A program made the translations under genes and the position numbers. Below are positions 1-8,527 of a stretch of 64,000 nucleotides of DNA, piece after piece (the stretch's first letter is position 1; every line of letters begins with the position of its first letter). The stretch is from Pseudoduganella albidiflava (lineage in GTDB: Bacteria; Pseudomonadota; Gammaproteobacteria; Burkholderiales; Burkholderiaceae_D): positions 7,068,001 to 7,132,000 of the forward strand of contig NZ_CP036401.1 in assembly GCF_004322755.1 (NCBI RefSeq). Reading direction: 5' to 3'. The notes beneath the pieces are model-generated. The model ran no database searches. It saw only the letters and a program-made list of their open reading frames with translations, and was not told where the DNA came from.

Positions 1-142
1 CGGAGTTGGCCATTTCCTCGATGGCGCGCAGGCGCGATTCGCGTTCGGACTGCAGCAGCATCGACAGCCCGAGTGTCGACAGCCCGGCAACCGGCACGAT
101 GATCGCCACCAGCATCAGCAGTAAATAGGTGCGTGTCTTCAT
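1..142 (-). CDS. Membrane sensor protein, N-terminal fragment
   Basis: Only the first 47 codons lie in the window; the gene runs off the left edge. The start ATG at 142-140 is followed by a short basic stretch (MKTRTY) and one strongly hydrophobic segment (about residues 6-28), then a charged helix (QSERESRLRAIEEMA). This layout is typical of the first membrane anchor of a sensor histidine kinase or diguanylate cyclase, but no catalytic domain is visible, so the class is a guess. A tandem 12-bp repeat lies about 60-110 bp upstream of the start. Confidence 0.5.
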   Translation of the reverse strand, partial: MKTRTYLLLMLVAIIVPVAGLSTLGLSMLLQSERESRLRAIEEMANS

Positions 143-202
143 GTGCAGGGGCCCGGGCAGGGGCCGCGCAGGCAGACCCGCGGAAATTGATCAGCCGGAC
201 AT

Positions 203-250
203 GTTAGCACTGCGGTTAGCACTTCGGTTAGTACTTCGGTTATCTCGTCG
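203..250. repeat. Four tandem 12-bp repeats
   Basis: Four head-to-tail 12-mers, at 203-214, 215-226, 227-238 and 239-250. The second copy reads GTTAGCACTTCG; the first and third differ from it by one base and the fourth is degenerate. They lie between the sensor gene start and the end of yraN, where they could act as reiterated binding sites or a variable-number repeat in the sensor's upstream region. Function is inferred from position only. Confidence 0.8.
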
Positions 251-287
251 GTCCTGTTTGCACGGCGGGCGCCGCCGTTTGCCAGGA

Positions 288-638
288 CTATGCGTCCAGC
301 ACGTTCTTCAGCCAGCCGAGCGTGTCGCCATCGATCGCCACCACGTCGAAGCGGCATGGCGGCAACTGGCGGTAGCGCAGCAGGAAGACTTGTGCGGCGA
401 TCTTCATGCGGCGCTGCTTGGCGGGCGTGATGCTGGCGGCGGCACCGCCGAAGGCGCGGCTGCGGCGGCGGCGCACCTCGACGAACACGAGGTGCGCGCC
501 GTCGCGCATGATCAGATCGAGCTCGCCGCCCTTGCAGCGGAAGTTGCGCTCGACCAGGGCCAGGCCGTGCCGAAGCAGGTGGTCGAGCGCGGCATCCTCG
601 CCCAGCTGGCCCTTGCGCTGCAGGTCGGTGCGCGCCAT
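288..638 (-). CDS. yraN: YraN family protein (UPF0102), predicted endonuclease-like
   Basis: A 116-residue protein with the UPF0102/YraN signature: a QLGEDAA helix near residues 11-17, then GELDLIMRDG (38-47) and LVFVEVRRR (50-58). These E-x-D and E-V-R residues correspond to the catalytic core of the Holliday-junction-resolvase-like nuclease fold. Its cellular role is not firmly established. It lies directly downstream of lpoA on the same strand with a 7-bp gap, and rsmI is divergent on the other side of lpoA. The same rsmI/lpoA/yraN order occurs in E. coli (yraL-yraM-yraN), which strongly supports the call. The length is normal for the family. Confidence 0.9.
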   Translation of the reverse strand: MARTDLQRKGQLGEDAALDHLLRHGLALVERNFRCKGGELDLIMRDGAHLVFVEVRRRRSRAFGGAAASITPAKQRRMKIAAQVFLLRYRQLPPCRFDVVAIDGDTLGWLKNVLDA

Positions 639-645
639 GGAAGCA

Positions 646-1926
646 TCATGGCGTGGTGATCGGCACCGGCACGCCGTTGCGGTAGATGGCGGCGGGCTCC
701 ACCCGCTTGACGCGTGCCGGGCCGTTGCCGAAGTCGATCGACAGCTGGCCCGTCACGCCATCGAGCGTGATCGGCTGGCCGGGGCGCACGGCGATCTCGC
801 GCGCCACGCGGAAGGCATCGATGCCCAGCGCGTACAGCCGTTCCATGTCGGCGGTCAGGCGTTCCTCGTCGCGCGGGGCCGGCTGCGGATAGCTCGCCAC
901 CGTGGGATTGTCGCGCTGGATCTGCCACGGCAGGTCGAGCAGCTTCACGCCATCGAGCTCGGGGCCCTGGTACAGCGATACGCGGCCCGGGTTCAGCGAC
1001 GAAGTGCCGTACAGCGGAATATCGCCCAGCGGCGGCGCGGCAAGCGCCGTGCGGAGCTGGCGGGTCTGGTCGGCATCGAGCGCGGCGAACAGCAGGTCCA
1101 CCGGCTGCTCGGCGAGGCGGGCACGCAGCGCCACCATTTCGCCATCGCTCAGGTAGCCGTTCAGCGCGGTGAGTTCCAGCGTCTTCGTCGTCATGCCGAC
1201 CTGCGGCGCATGCGTGGCAAAGGCATTGGCGATGCGGCGCTGCCACGCGGCGCTGCCGGACAGGATCATCACGCTGGCAGCCGGGTGCTCACGCGCGGCC
1301 CACTCGGCCACCTGGCGCGCCTCTTCCTCGATCGACAGGCCGATCGACAGCATCTGCGGCGGCAGCGTGGTGCCTTCGCGGTCCTCGGGATGGTTCAGCG
1401 CGATGGTGGGCTTGGTCACCAGCGGGCTGGCGGCAATCGTGGTGACGGCGGAGCGGGCCAGCGGGCCCACGATGATGTCCTGCTGCGCCACGGTGGACTG
1501 GTAAGTGGAGAGGATCTCCTCGGCGGCATCGCCGGTTTCCACCACGGTGACTTCGAAGCCGGCACGGTCGCGTTCCCAGGCCGCCATGAAGCCGGCGCGC
1601 ACGGCGTCCGCGGCGCGGCCCAGGGCTTCGGAGCGCAACGGCAGCACGAGGCCGATGCGCACCGTCTGGCCGGGCACCGCGGCGGCACCCTGGCTTTCCG
1701 GCGTGGTGCCGGGCATGGCGACGGCGAACGTTTCGACCTGCGCGGTTTCCTCGGGCGGCGGTGCCGGCTTCGGTGCCGGCGGCGCGGTGGTGCGCGGCGG
1801 CGGGCTTGTCACGGTCTCGATTGGCGCGCACAATGCCCCCGGGCTGCCGCAGGGCGTGCTGCACGCGGATACCGAAAGCGCGGCCACCACGCACGACAGC
1901 AGTGTTTTGATTTTATTCGCCAGCAT
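646..1926 (-). CDS. lpoA: LpoA/LppC-like penicillin-binding protein activator lipoprotein
   Basis: A 426-residue outer-membrane lipoprotein. The signal peptide (MLANKIKTLL...) ends in the lipobox LSVSAC with Cys22. A proline-rich linker (about 42-62) is followed by a periplasmic-binding-protein-like domain (from about 78) characteristic of LppC/LpoA, which in E. coli stimulates the PBP1A transpeptidase. It is shorter than the E. coli protein because the N-terminal TPR part is missing, as is usual outside the gammaproteobacteria. It is divergent from rsmI with only 10 bp between the two start codons, so each promoter must lie within the other gene. yraN follows in the same direction. Confidence 0.85.
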   Translation of the reverse strand: MLANKIKTLLSCVVAALSVSACSTPCGSPGALCAPIETVTSPPPRTTAPPAPKPAPPPEETAQVETFAVAMPGTTPESQGAAAVPGQTVRIGLVLPLRSEALGRAADAVRAGFMAAWERDRAGFEVTVVETGDAAEEILSTYQSTVAQQDIIVGPLARSAVTTIAASPLVTKPTIALNHPEDREGTTLPPQMLSIGLSIEEEARQVAEWAAREHPAASVMILSGSAAWQRRIANAFATHAPQVGMTTKTLELTALNGYLSDGEMVALRARLAEQPVDLLFAALDADQTRQLRTALAAPPLGDIPLYGTSSLNPGRVSLYQGPELDGVKLLDLPWQIQRDNPTVASYPQPAPRDEERLTADMERLYALGIDAFRVAREIAVRPGQPITLDGVTGQLSIDFGNGPARVKRVEPAAIYRNGVPVPITTP

Positions 1927-1936
1927 GCTACCCCCA

Positions 1937-2845
1937 ATGACAGTTCACGAATCCAGCCCGATCGCCGCCTTGCCGGTGCTCGGCGAGACCGCACTTCAGA
2001 CGTATCCTACGGCAACATTGTATGTAGTGGCCACTCCCATCGGCAATGTTACCGACATCGGGCTGCGCGCGTTGCACGTTCTCGGGCTGGTCGACGCGGT
2101 CGCCTGCGAAGACACGCGTAACACATCGCACCTGATGGGGCGCTTCGGCATCAGCAAACCGTTGCTGGCGGCGCACATGCATAACGAAAGGGAAGCTGCC
2201 GAGACCATCGTGCGGCGCCTGCAGGCCGGCGAACGCATCGCGCTGGTCTCGGATGCGGGCACGCCGGCCGTTTCCGACCCGGGCGCGAAGATCGTCGACG
2301 CGGTGCGCGCGGCGGGCTTGCGCGTGGTGCCGCTGCCCGGTGCATCGGCCGCCGTCACGGCGCTGTCGGCCAGCGGGCTGGTCAACGACCAGTTCCATTT
2401 CGTCGGCTTCCTGCCCGCCAAGCCGAAGCAGCGCGAGACGGCGCTGGCGGGCTTGCGCAACGTGACCGCCACGATGGTGTTCTACGAGGCGCCGCACCGC
2501 ATCGCCGAGTTCGCCCAGTCGCTGGTGGCCGTGTTCGAGCCCACGCGGCAGGTGGTGTTCGCGCGCGAGCTCACCAAGCTGTTCGAGGAAATCCACCGCT
2601 GCCCGCTGTCCGAGGCGGTGGCCTGGCTAGCCGCCGACGCGCACCGCGAGAAGGGTGAGTTCGTCGTGCTGGTGGAAGGTGCCGCCGCGCAATCGGACGC
2701 GCAGGAAGCCGAAGCCGAGCGCGTGCTGAAGATTCTGCTGGCCGAACTGCCGCTCAAGCAGGCCGCCAGCCTGGCCGCGCAGATCACGGGCGCGAAGAAG
2801 AACGCCCTGTACGATCGCGCGCTGGCGCTGAAGGGCGAAGGCTGA
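1937..2845 (+). CDS. rsmI: 16S rRNA (cytidine1402-2'-O)-methyltransferase RsmI
   Basis: A 302-residue SAM-dependent methyltransferase of the tetrapyrrole-methylase fold that modifies C1402 of 16S rRNA near the decoding centre. Visible family motifs in order are LYVVATPIGN with a following DIGLRAL, ACEDTRNT, LVSDAGTPAVSDPG, VVPLPGASAAVTAL, FVGFLP and FYEAPHRI. The frame stays open upstream, but the family-conserved part begins shortly after ATG 1937, and an upstream extension would run through lpoA on the other strand. Its orientation opposite to lpoA matches the conserved rsmI-lpoA arrangement. It converges with the GST gene across a hairpin repeat. Confidence 0.95.
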   Translation: MTVHESSPIAALPVLGETALQTYPTATLYVVATPIGNVTDIGLRALHVLGLVDAVACEDTRNTSHLMGRFGISKPLLAAHMHNEREAAETIVRRLQAGERIALVSDAGTPAVSDPGAKIVDAVRAAGLRVVPLPGASAAVTALSASGLVNDQFHFVGFLPAKPKQRETALAGLRNVTATMVFYEAPHRIAEFAQSLVAVFEPTRQVVFARELTKLFEEIHRCPLSEAVAWLAADAHREKGEFVVLVEGAAAQSDAQEAEAERVLKILLAELPLKQAASLAAQITGAKKNALYDRALALKGEG

Positions 2846-2862
2846 CCGGCAAACACCGGCGG

Positions 2863-2970
2863 AAACACTTCAAACTCAAAAACGGTGACAGGCACCATTT
2901 TTTTTGGAAACATTTCAAATTAAATCGTGCCTGTCACCGGTTTTTTAATCGGAGCCTGTCACTGTTTTCC
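2863..2970. repeat. Dispersed hairpin repeat, family A, copy 1
   Basis: Contains the inverted pair CGGTGACAGGCAC (2883-2895) and GTGCCTGTCACCG (2927-2939) around an AT-rich loop with the core AAACATTTCAAATTAA, followed by a T-run and a further GAGCCTGTCACTG. Related copies lie at 4552-4617 and 16085-16150. It sits between the convergent ends of rsmI and the GST gene, where it could act as a two-way terminator. Confidence 0.85.
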
Positions 2971-2996
2971 TTGCTGCCGTGCCTGGGCGGCTCTAC

Positions 2997-3608
2997 TCAG
3001 GGCGTGGCGTCGCCGCAGTTTTCGGCAAAGCCGGGCACTGCCGACAGGCGCGCCATGTAGGCGGCCACGGCCGGCAGCTCGGCGCGTTCGATCGGGGTTG
3101 CGCGCCAGCGGTGCACGGAAACGCCGATGACCACGTCGGCCAGCGACAGCGCATCGCCGGCCACGAAGGCGCCGGTGCGGTCCAGGTGGCGGTCCAGCAG
3201 CGTCATCTTGGTATTCCAGTCGCGCACGCCCGCGGCCACCGCTTCCGGGCTGAACTGGGTGCTGCCGCGCAACAGCGTCATGAACGGCGCCCGCCAGGAA
3301 GCATTCAGTTCCGTAGCCTGCCAGTCCATCCATTGCTCGATGCGGGCGCGCTGCAGCCGGTCCGATGGCAGCAGGAAACTGTCGTGCGCGAGGTAGCGGC
3401 AGATCGTGTTCGATTCCCACAAGACCGTATCGCCATCGCGCAGCACCGGCACCTGGGCATTCGGATTGAGCGCCAGGAATTCCGGCACGTTCGGGTCGCG
3501 TTCCCCCTTGCCCCAAGGCTCGAGTTCATACGGCAATTCCAGCAGGCGGCAAGTCCACAGCACCTTGCGCACGTTGATCGAAGGGAGTTTCCCGAGGATT
3601 GTCAGCAT
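2997..3608 (-). CDS. Glutathione S-transferase family protein
   Basis: A 203-residue soluble GST. The N-terminal thioredoxin-like domain (about 1-80) carries the NVRKVLW helix, the cis-proline region (AQVPVL) and the glutathione-contact motif WESNTICRYLA near residues 64-74. The C-terminal helical domain (about 85-195) has the N-capping-box region LSLADVVIG. The substrate is unknown. The start ATG at 3608 is preceded by AAAGGA. Its 3' end faces rsmI across a family A repeat, and the TonB-like gene lies 13 bp upstream on the same strand, so the two may be co-transcribed. Confidence 0.88.
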   Translation of the reverse strand: MLTILGKLPSINVRKVLWTCRLLELPYELEPWGKGERDPNVPEFLALNPNAQVPVLRDGDTVLWESNTICRYLAHDSFLLPSDRLQRARIEQWMDWQATELNASWRAPFMTLLRGSTQFSPEAVAAGVRDWNTKMTLLDRHLDRTGAFVAGDALSLADVVIGVSVHRWRATPIERAELPAVAAYMARLSAVPGFAENCGDATP

Positions 3609-3621
3609 CGTTGTCCTTTAG

Positions 3622-4242
3622 TCAGAATTTGCAGCCACTGTCTTTCTTGTCCATCAACATGATCAGCGGTGCCAGCAGGCCGGCACCGGCATAGGCGGTC
3701 TTGCAGTCGGGGCGCGCCGATCCGGCGATGTTGCGGCCCAGTCGCTCATCCCGCGTCTCCTGCCTTTCTTTTTCTTTCTTCAACTTTTCTCCCACCCAGT
3801 TGCCCGATGGGGTGTCCAGGTCGTTTGCCATCGCCCGCGCGGCGGCACGCGCGGCGTCCGGATCGAAGGTCGGCGGGCTGTCCGGCGGGGCGGCGTCGGC
3901 GGGCTTCGGCGACACGACCGTCATTTCCGTACGCTCGGCTGTGTCGGACTCGGTGCGCCCGGGTGCCGCACGTGCCGGCGCCGGGCGGGCGGCCGGCTTG
4001 TCCCGCTTTGCCACGGGCGGCTTCGGCGGTTCGGCGCGGGGAACGGGTTCAGGCGGCGGTGGCGGCGGCACGATGCGAATCGTCAGCGGCTGTGTCCAGC
4101 GCCGCGCATCCGGCTGGGCGGGAGGCGCCGACGGCGCGCGCAGGATCGCCAGCAGCACGGCGTGCAGCAAGATCGAGACAGCAATACCAGCCACCAGCCC
4201 GCCGCGGCGCGGCCGGTTGGGATAAGTCAGGGTCTGTTGCAT
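3622..4242 (-). CDS. TonB-like proline-rich membrane-anchored protein
   Basis: A 206-residue protein with a TonB-style layout at its N-terminus: a short cytoplasmic tail, one hydrophobic segment (about residues 15-34, VAGIAVSILLHAVLLAIL), then a long Pro/Ala/Lys-rich periplasmic stretch (about 37-130) with runs of prolines. It lacks a recognisable TonB C-terminal domain. It ends instead in a short Cys-containing tail (RPDCKTAYAGAGL...SGCKF) whose two cysteines could form a disulfide. The role is unknown; a periplasm-spanning scaffold or a divergent energy transducer is possible. Confidence 0.6.
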   Translation of the reverse strand: MQQTLTYPNRPRRGGLVAGIAVSILLHAVLLAILRAPSAPPAQPDARRWTQPLTIRIVPPPPPPEPVPRAEPPKPPVAKRDKPAARPAPARAAPGRTESDTAERTEMTVVSPKPADAAPPDSPPTFDPDAARAAARAMANDLDTPSGNWVGEKLKKEKERQETRDERLGRNIAGSARPDCKTAYAGAGLLAPLIMLMDKKDSGCKF

Positions 4243-4328
4243 GGCTCCAAGTCCTGGAACAGGGATGCTTATATTCGCATATTGCTCATTTGCTATGTGA
4301 GCCCCGCAACGAATTTTTTAAGAGGGCC

Positions 4329-4357
4329 TTGACGACAATCGATTCGAGCGGTATTAT
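4329..4357 (+). promoter_or_regulatory. Sigma-70 promoter of tRNA-Pro
   Basis: TTGACG (4329-4334) and TATTAT (4352-4357) are separated by exactly 17 bp, with the tRNA 5' end 11 bp after the -10 box. Each hexamer differs from consensus by one base. Confidence 0.75.
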
Positions 4358-4367
4358 CTTGCTTCTT

Positions 4368-4444
<77 letters not shown>

Positions 4445-4456
4445 AGATTCATCAAG

Positions 4457-4489
4457 AACCCCTGCAAGTTTCGGCTTGCGGGGGTTTTT
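4457..4489 (+). terminator. Rho-independent terminator after tRNA-Pro
   Basis: The stem ACCCCTGCAAG pairs with CTTGCGGGGGT around a TTTCGG loop and is followed by a T-tract. It starts 13 bp after the CCA end of the tRNA. Confidence 0.85.
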
Positions 4490-4551
4490 GTTTGTGCCGT
4501 GCTTTCAGCATCCACCTCGGCATCACCTCAGCTTCAACGCCACGAGCGCGG

Positions 4552-4617
4552 AAAAACGGTGACAGGCACCATTAAATTTGAAATGTTTCAAAAATAATGG
4601 TGACTGTCACCGTTTTT
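4552..4617. repeat. Dispersed hairpin repeat, family A, copy 2 (likely terminator)
   Basis: A 23-bp inverted repeat with a single mismatch: the left arm 4552-4574 (with CGGTGACAGGCACC) and the right arm 4595-4617 (with GGTGACTGTCACCG) flank a loop carrying AAATTTGAAATGTTTCAAAA. Both arms end in A/T runs, so it could terminate in either direction. It lies 7 bp beyond the stop of the HMG-CoA lyase gene. Confidence 0.85.
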
Positions 4618-4623
4618 GGCCGT

Positions 4624-5532
4624 TCAGCCGTTGCGCTTGGCCAGCAGGGCATTCCCGGCGCGGCTGGAACTCTTGCGCCCGAGGAATTGCGAGATGTAGT
4701 CGCCGGCGTCCACCACCGCGTCCAGGTCCACGCCCGTTTCGATGCCCAGGCCATTCATCAGGTACAGCACGTCTTCGGTAGCGACGTTGCCCGTGGCGCC
4801 TTTCGCGTACGGGCAACCGCCCAGCCCGGCCACGGACGAGTGGAAAATCGCGATCCCCAGTTCCAGCGAAGCGTAGATGTTGGCCAGCGCCTGGCCATAC
4901 GTGTCGTGGAAGTGGCCGGACAGTCCATCGATGCGGAAGGCCCGGATCGCCGTTTCCATCACCGCCTGCGTGTGCCGCGGCGTGGCCACGCCGATGGTGT
5001 CGGCGATGTCGATCTCGTCGCAGCCCAGGTCGCGCATCCGGGCCACCACGTCGGCCACGGCTTCCAGCGGCACCTCGCCCTGGTACGGGCAGCCGAAGGC
5101 GGTGCTGATGCTGCCGCGCAGCCGCACGCCATGCTCCTTCGCCGCCCGGGCCACCGGCTCGAAGCGGGTGATCGATTCGGCGATCGAGCAGTTGATGTTC
5201 CGCTGCGAGAACGCTTCCGACGCTGAACCGAAGATCACCACCTCATCGGCCTTCGCGGCCAGCGCGGCGTCGAAGCCCTGCATGTTCGGCGTCAGCGCCG
5301 AGTAGATCACGCCGCTCCTGCGCGCGATGCCGTCCATGACTTCACGGCTGGTGGCCATCTGCGGCACCCATTTCGGCGACACGAACGCCGCCGCTTCCAC
5401 GTTCGGGAAACCGGCGGCGGACAGGCGGTCCACCAGCGCGATCTTCACCTCGGCGGGCACGTTTTCCTTTTCGTTCTGCAGGCCGTCGCGCGGGCCCACT
5501 TCGACGATCTTTACTTGCTTCGGCAGGTTCAT
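4624..5532 (-). CDS. mvaB: Hydroxymethylglutaryl-CoA lyase
   Basis: A 302-residue TIM-barrel enzyme that cleaves HMG-CoA to acetyl-CoA and acetoacetate, the last step of leucine/isovalerate catabolism (liuE in that nomenclature). The N-terminal VEVGPRDGLQNE holds the metal-binding Asp; further landmarks are VEAAAFVSPKWVPQMA, the GHFHDTYGQALAN metal-ligand histidines near 230-240, and the signature active-site cysteine loop GLGGCPYAKGATGNVATED. It is the last gene of the minus-strand liu/bio array; one base separates its ATG from the stop of the preceding dehydrogenase gene. A family A hairpin follows it. Confidence 0.95.
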   Translation of the reverse strand: MNLPKQVKIVEVGPRDGLQNEKENVPAEVKIALVDRLSAAGFPNVEAAAFVSPKWVPQMATSREVMDGIARRSGVIYSALTPNMQGFDAALAAKADEVVIFGSASEAFSQRNINCSIAESITRFEPVARAAKEHGVRLRGSISTAFGCPYQGEVPLEAVADVVARMRDLGCDEIDIADTIGVATPRHTQAVMETAIRAFRIDGLSGHFHDTYGQALANIYASLELGIAIFHSSVAGLGGCPYAKGATGNVATEDVLYLMNGLGIETGVDLDAVVDAGDYISQFLGRKSSSRAGNALLAKRNG

Positions 5533-5533
5533 G

Positions 5534-6466
5534 TCAGTACCCCAGTTCTCGATTGATGACGTCGGCCACCGGCTCGCCCCGTTCCAGCTGGCCGATCTTG
5601 CCGGCGATCTGCCGCACGCTTTCGTCGCGCAAGGTCAGCGCGGCGATATGCGGCGTGATCGTGATGCGCGGTTCGTCCCAGAACGGATGCTGCCGCGGAA
5701 GCGGCTCGTTGCGGAACACGTCCAGCGTGGCGCCGGCGATGTGGCCGGACTGTATGGCGGCCAGCAAGTCCGGCTCCGCCACGTGCGCGCCGCGCGCCAC
5801 GTTGATCACATAGGCGCCACGGGGCAGCTTGGCCAGGTTGGTCCGGTTCAGGATATTGGCCGTGGCATCCGTCAGCGGCAGCATGCAGACCACCACGCGC
5901 GTGCTGCGCAGGAAGGCATCGAGCCCGTCGTCGCCGGCGAAACTGCGCACGCCGTCGATCTCCTTCGCGCTGCGCGACCAGGCGTGCAGCGGAAAACCGA
6001 ACGGGCGCAGGCAATCGAGCACGCGCCGCCCCAGGGCCCCGGCACCCATCACGCCCACGCTGAACGACTCGCGCTCGTGCGTGGCCAGCGGCTTCCATTC
6101 GCCGGCGGCGGCCTGGTCTTCGTAATGGTCGAAGCGGCGGAAGTAGCGCAGCACGGCGTGCGCCACGTATTCGCCCATCTGCACACCCATCCCGGCATCG
6201 CCCAGGCGCACGATCGGCACGTGGGCGGGCAGGGTGCCGGCATGCTTCATGATCGCGTCCGCACCGGCGCCCATCAGGAAGATCGCCTTCACTTCGGCCA
6301 GTTCGCGCAGCATCGCTTCGGGCGGTGCCCAAACGACGGCGTAATCACAGGGCGGCAGCCTGGCGCCTTCGCTCCAGGCCACGCACTGCGCCTGCGGCAG
6401 GCAGCGCGCGAAATCGTCGGCCCACGGGGCGATGTTGCCATCGGGGCGGTACACCAGTAAACGCAT
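5534..6466 (-). CDS. 2-hydroxyacid dehydrogenase, GhrA-like (glyoxylate/hydroxypyruvate reductase)
   Basis: A 310-residue NAD(P)-dependent D-2-hydroxyacid dehydrogenase closest in layout to GhrA. The nucleotide-binding motif GVMGAGALGRRV lies near residue 140. The catalytic Arg is in INVARGAHV, Glu in RNEPLP and His in ITPHIAALT. ATG 6466 is chosen because AAGGAG lies just upstream and the family-like start MRLLVYRPDG follows; a longer frame would overlap mccA. It sits between mccA and the HMG-CoA lyase gene with almost no gaps. This enzyme is not a standard leucine-pathway member, so its role in the operon is unknown. Confidence 0.82.
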   Translation of the reverse strand: MRLLVYRPDGNIAPWADDFARCLPQAQCVAWSEGARLPPCDYAVVWAPPEAMLRELAEVKAIFLMGAGADAIMKHAGTLPAHVPIVRLGDAGMGVQMGEYVAHAVLRYFRRFDHYEDQAAAGEWKPLATHERESFSVGVMGAGALGRRVLDCLRPFGFPLHAWSRSAKEIDGVRSFAGDDGLDAFLRSTRVVVCMLPLTDATANILNRTNLAKLPRGAYVINVARGAHVAEPDLLAAIQSGHIAGATLDVFRNEPLPRQHPFWDEPRITITPHIAALTLRDESVRQIAGKIGQLERGEPVADVINRELGY

Positions 6467-6476
6467 CTTGCTCCTT

Positions 6477-8498
6477 TCAGGCTGCGGCGCGGAAGGCCAG
6501 CAGCGGCGCGCCATCCGCCACCTGGTCGCCCACCGCGTACAGGATTTCGTCCACGATGCCGTCGTGCGGCGCGGCGATCGTATGTTCCATCTTCATTGCT
6601 TCCATGATCACGAGCGGTTCGCCCTTCTTCACGTCCTGCCCCTGCGATGCCAGCACGGCGACGACCTTGCCCGGCATCGGCGCGGTCAGGCGGCCGCCTT
6701 CGACTTCGCTTTCGCCGGCATGCGCCAGCGGATCTTCATGGTGCAGCACATAATGGCCGCCGCCGGTGAACACGTGGAAGGCATCGCCATCGCGGCGCAC
6801 GGTGCCATGCACCGACGCATCGCCCAGCCGCACCGACAGGTCCACGCCATCGCGCGCCAGCAGCGCCACGTCGACGGACAGGCCCCTGATCGCCAGTTCC
6901 CAGCCATGCGGCAGGTAGGTGAACACGGGAGCGTATTCGTGGCCGCCATCGTCGCGGAAAGCCAGCGTGCGGGCGTAGCGGGCATTCAGGCGCCAGCCCA
7001 CCGCCCGGCCCCACGGATCGGCCGCATTCGTGCCGCGCGCCTCGGCCTTTTCATGCTCGATCAGCGCCACGGCGGCCAGCGCCAGCGCGGCCACGGGCAC
7101 CGAACGCGCCGGCGCGAACAATACTTCGGCATTGCGTTCGATCAGCCCCGTATCCAGGTCCGCGCTGGCGAACGCCTCGCTTTCCACCAGGCGCTTGAGG
7201 AAGGCCACGTTGCCGGCAAGGCCGACGATCTGGTACTGCGACAGGGCCTGCGCCATGCGCGCCAGGGCCTGCTTGCGGTCGGCGCCCCAGACGATCAGCT
7301 TGGCGATCATCGGATCGTACCAGGGCGAGATCGCATCGCCTTCGCGCACGCCGGAATCGACGCGCACCGCGGCCGGCTGGTATGGCGTGCCGCCCACCTC
7401 GAACTGCACCGCCTCGGGCGTATCGAGGTGGCGCAGCGTGCCGATCGACGGCAGGAAGCCCTTGTCGGGATTCTCGGCGTAGATCCGCGCTTCCAGCGCA
7501 TGGCCGTGGATCCTCAGGTCATCCTGCCGCTTCGGCAGCGGCTCGCCGGCCGCCACGCGCAACTGCCATTCGACCAGATCCAGGCCGGTGATCATTTCCG
7601 TCACCGGGTGCTCGACCTGCAGCCGCGTATTCATCTCCATGAAGTAGAAGCTGCCGTCTTGATTGGCAATGAATTCGACGGTGCCGGCACCCACGTAGCC
7701 GACCGCCTTCGCCGCCGCCACGGCCGCATCGCCCATCGCGGCGCGGCGTTCGTCCGTCATGCCGGGAGCAGGCGCTTCCTCCAGCACCTTCTGGTGGCGG
7801 CGCTGCACCGAGCAGTCGCGTTCGAACAGGTAGATGCAGTCGCCATGCGTATCGGCGAACACCTGGATCTCGATGTGGCGTGGGCGCTGCAGGTATTTTT
7901 CCGCCAGCACCTTGTCGTCGCCGAAGGAGCTGATCGCCTCGCGCTTGCAGGAAGCCAGCGCTTCCCGGAACGCCTCGGCATTGTCGACCACGCGCATGCC
8001 CTTGCCGCCGCCGCCGGCCGAAGCCTTCAGCAGCACCGGGTAGCCGATGCGGTCCGCTTCGCGCTGCAGGAAGGCGGCATCCTGCTCGTCGCCGTGGTAG
8101 CCGGGCACCAGCGGCACGCCGGCCTTTTCCATCAGCGACTTGGCCGCCGATTTCGAGCCCATCGCGCGCATCGCCGCGGCGGGCGGGCCGATGAATACCA
8201 GGCCCGCTTCGGCGCAGGCTTCGGCGAACTCCGCGTTCTCGGACAGGAAGCCATAGCCGGGATGGATCGCCTGCGCCCCGGTGGCCAGCGCGATGGCGAT
8301 GATCTTCTCGCCGCACAGGTAGCTTTCCTTGGCGGGCGCGGGGCCCAGCAGCACGGCCTCGTCGCAGACGGCCACGTGCTTCGCGTTGGCATCGGCTTCC
8401 GAATACACGGCAACGGTGCGGATGCCCATCTTGCGGGCCGTGGCGGCGACGCGGCAGGCGATCTCGCCGCGGTTGGCGATCAAAATCTTCTTGAACAT
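6477..8498 (-). CDS. liuD: Methylcrotonyl-CoA carboxylase biotin-containing (alpha) subunit
   Basis: A 673-residue acyl-CoA carboxylase subunit with biotin carboxylase and biotinyl domains. In order: FKKILIANRGEIACRV (biotin carboxylase N-domain), ATP-grasp glycine loop ASAGGGGKGM, RDCSVQRRHQK, EMNTRLQVEHPVTE (active site), a linker domain and the C-terminal biotinyl motif EAMKMEH with the biotinylated Lys near 636. Pairing with the beta subunit gene (13908-15524), the liuC-like hydratase and HMG-CoA lyase identifies the substrate as 3-methylcrotonyl-CoA rather than propionyl- or acetyl-CoA. It is separated from its partner subunit by the whole bioA-F-D-B block. Confidence 0.92.
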   Translation of the reverse strand: MFKKILIANRGEIACRVAATARKMGIRTVAVYSEADANAKHVAVCDEAVLLGPAPAKESYLCGEKIIAIALATGAQAIHPGYGFLSENAEFAEACAEAGLVFIGPPAAAMRAMGSKSAAKSLMEKAGVPLVPGYHGDEQDAAFLQREADRIGYPVLLKASAGGGGKGMRVVDNAEAFREALASCKREAISSFGDDKVLAEKYLQRPRHIEIQVFADTHGDCIYLFERDCSVQRRHQKVLEEAPAPGMTDERRAAMGDAAVAAAKAVGYVGAGTVEFIANQDGSFYFMEMNTRLQVEHPVTEMITGLDLVEWQLRVAAGEPLPKRQDDLRIHGHALEARIYAENPDKGFLPSIGTLRHLDTPEAVQFEVGGTPYQPAAVRVDSGVREGDAISPWYDPMIAKLIVWGADRKQALARMAQALSQYQIVGLAGNVAFLKRLVESEAFASADLDTGLIERNAEVLFAPARSVPVAALALAAVALIEHEKAEARGTNAADPWGRAVGWRLNARYARTLAFRDDGGHEYAPVFTYLPHGWELAIRGLSVDVALLARDGVDLSVRLGDASVHGTVRRDGDAFHVFTGGGHYVLHHEDPLAHAGESEVEGGRLTAPMPGKVVAVLASQGQDVKKGEPLVIMEAMKMEHTIAAPHDGIVDEILYAVGDQVADGAPLLAFRAAA

Positions 8499-8527
8499 GT
8501 TGTCTCCCTGTTCTTATGAACCCCGCG

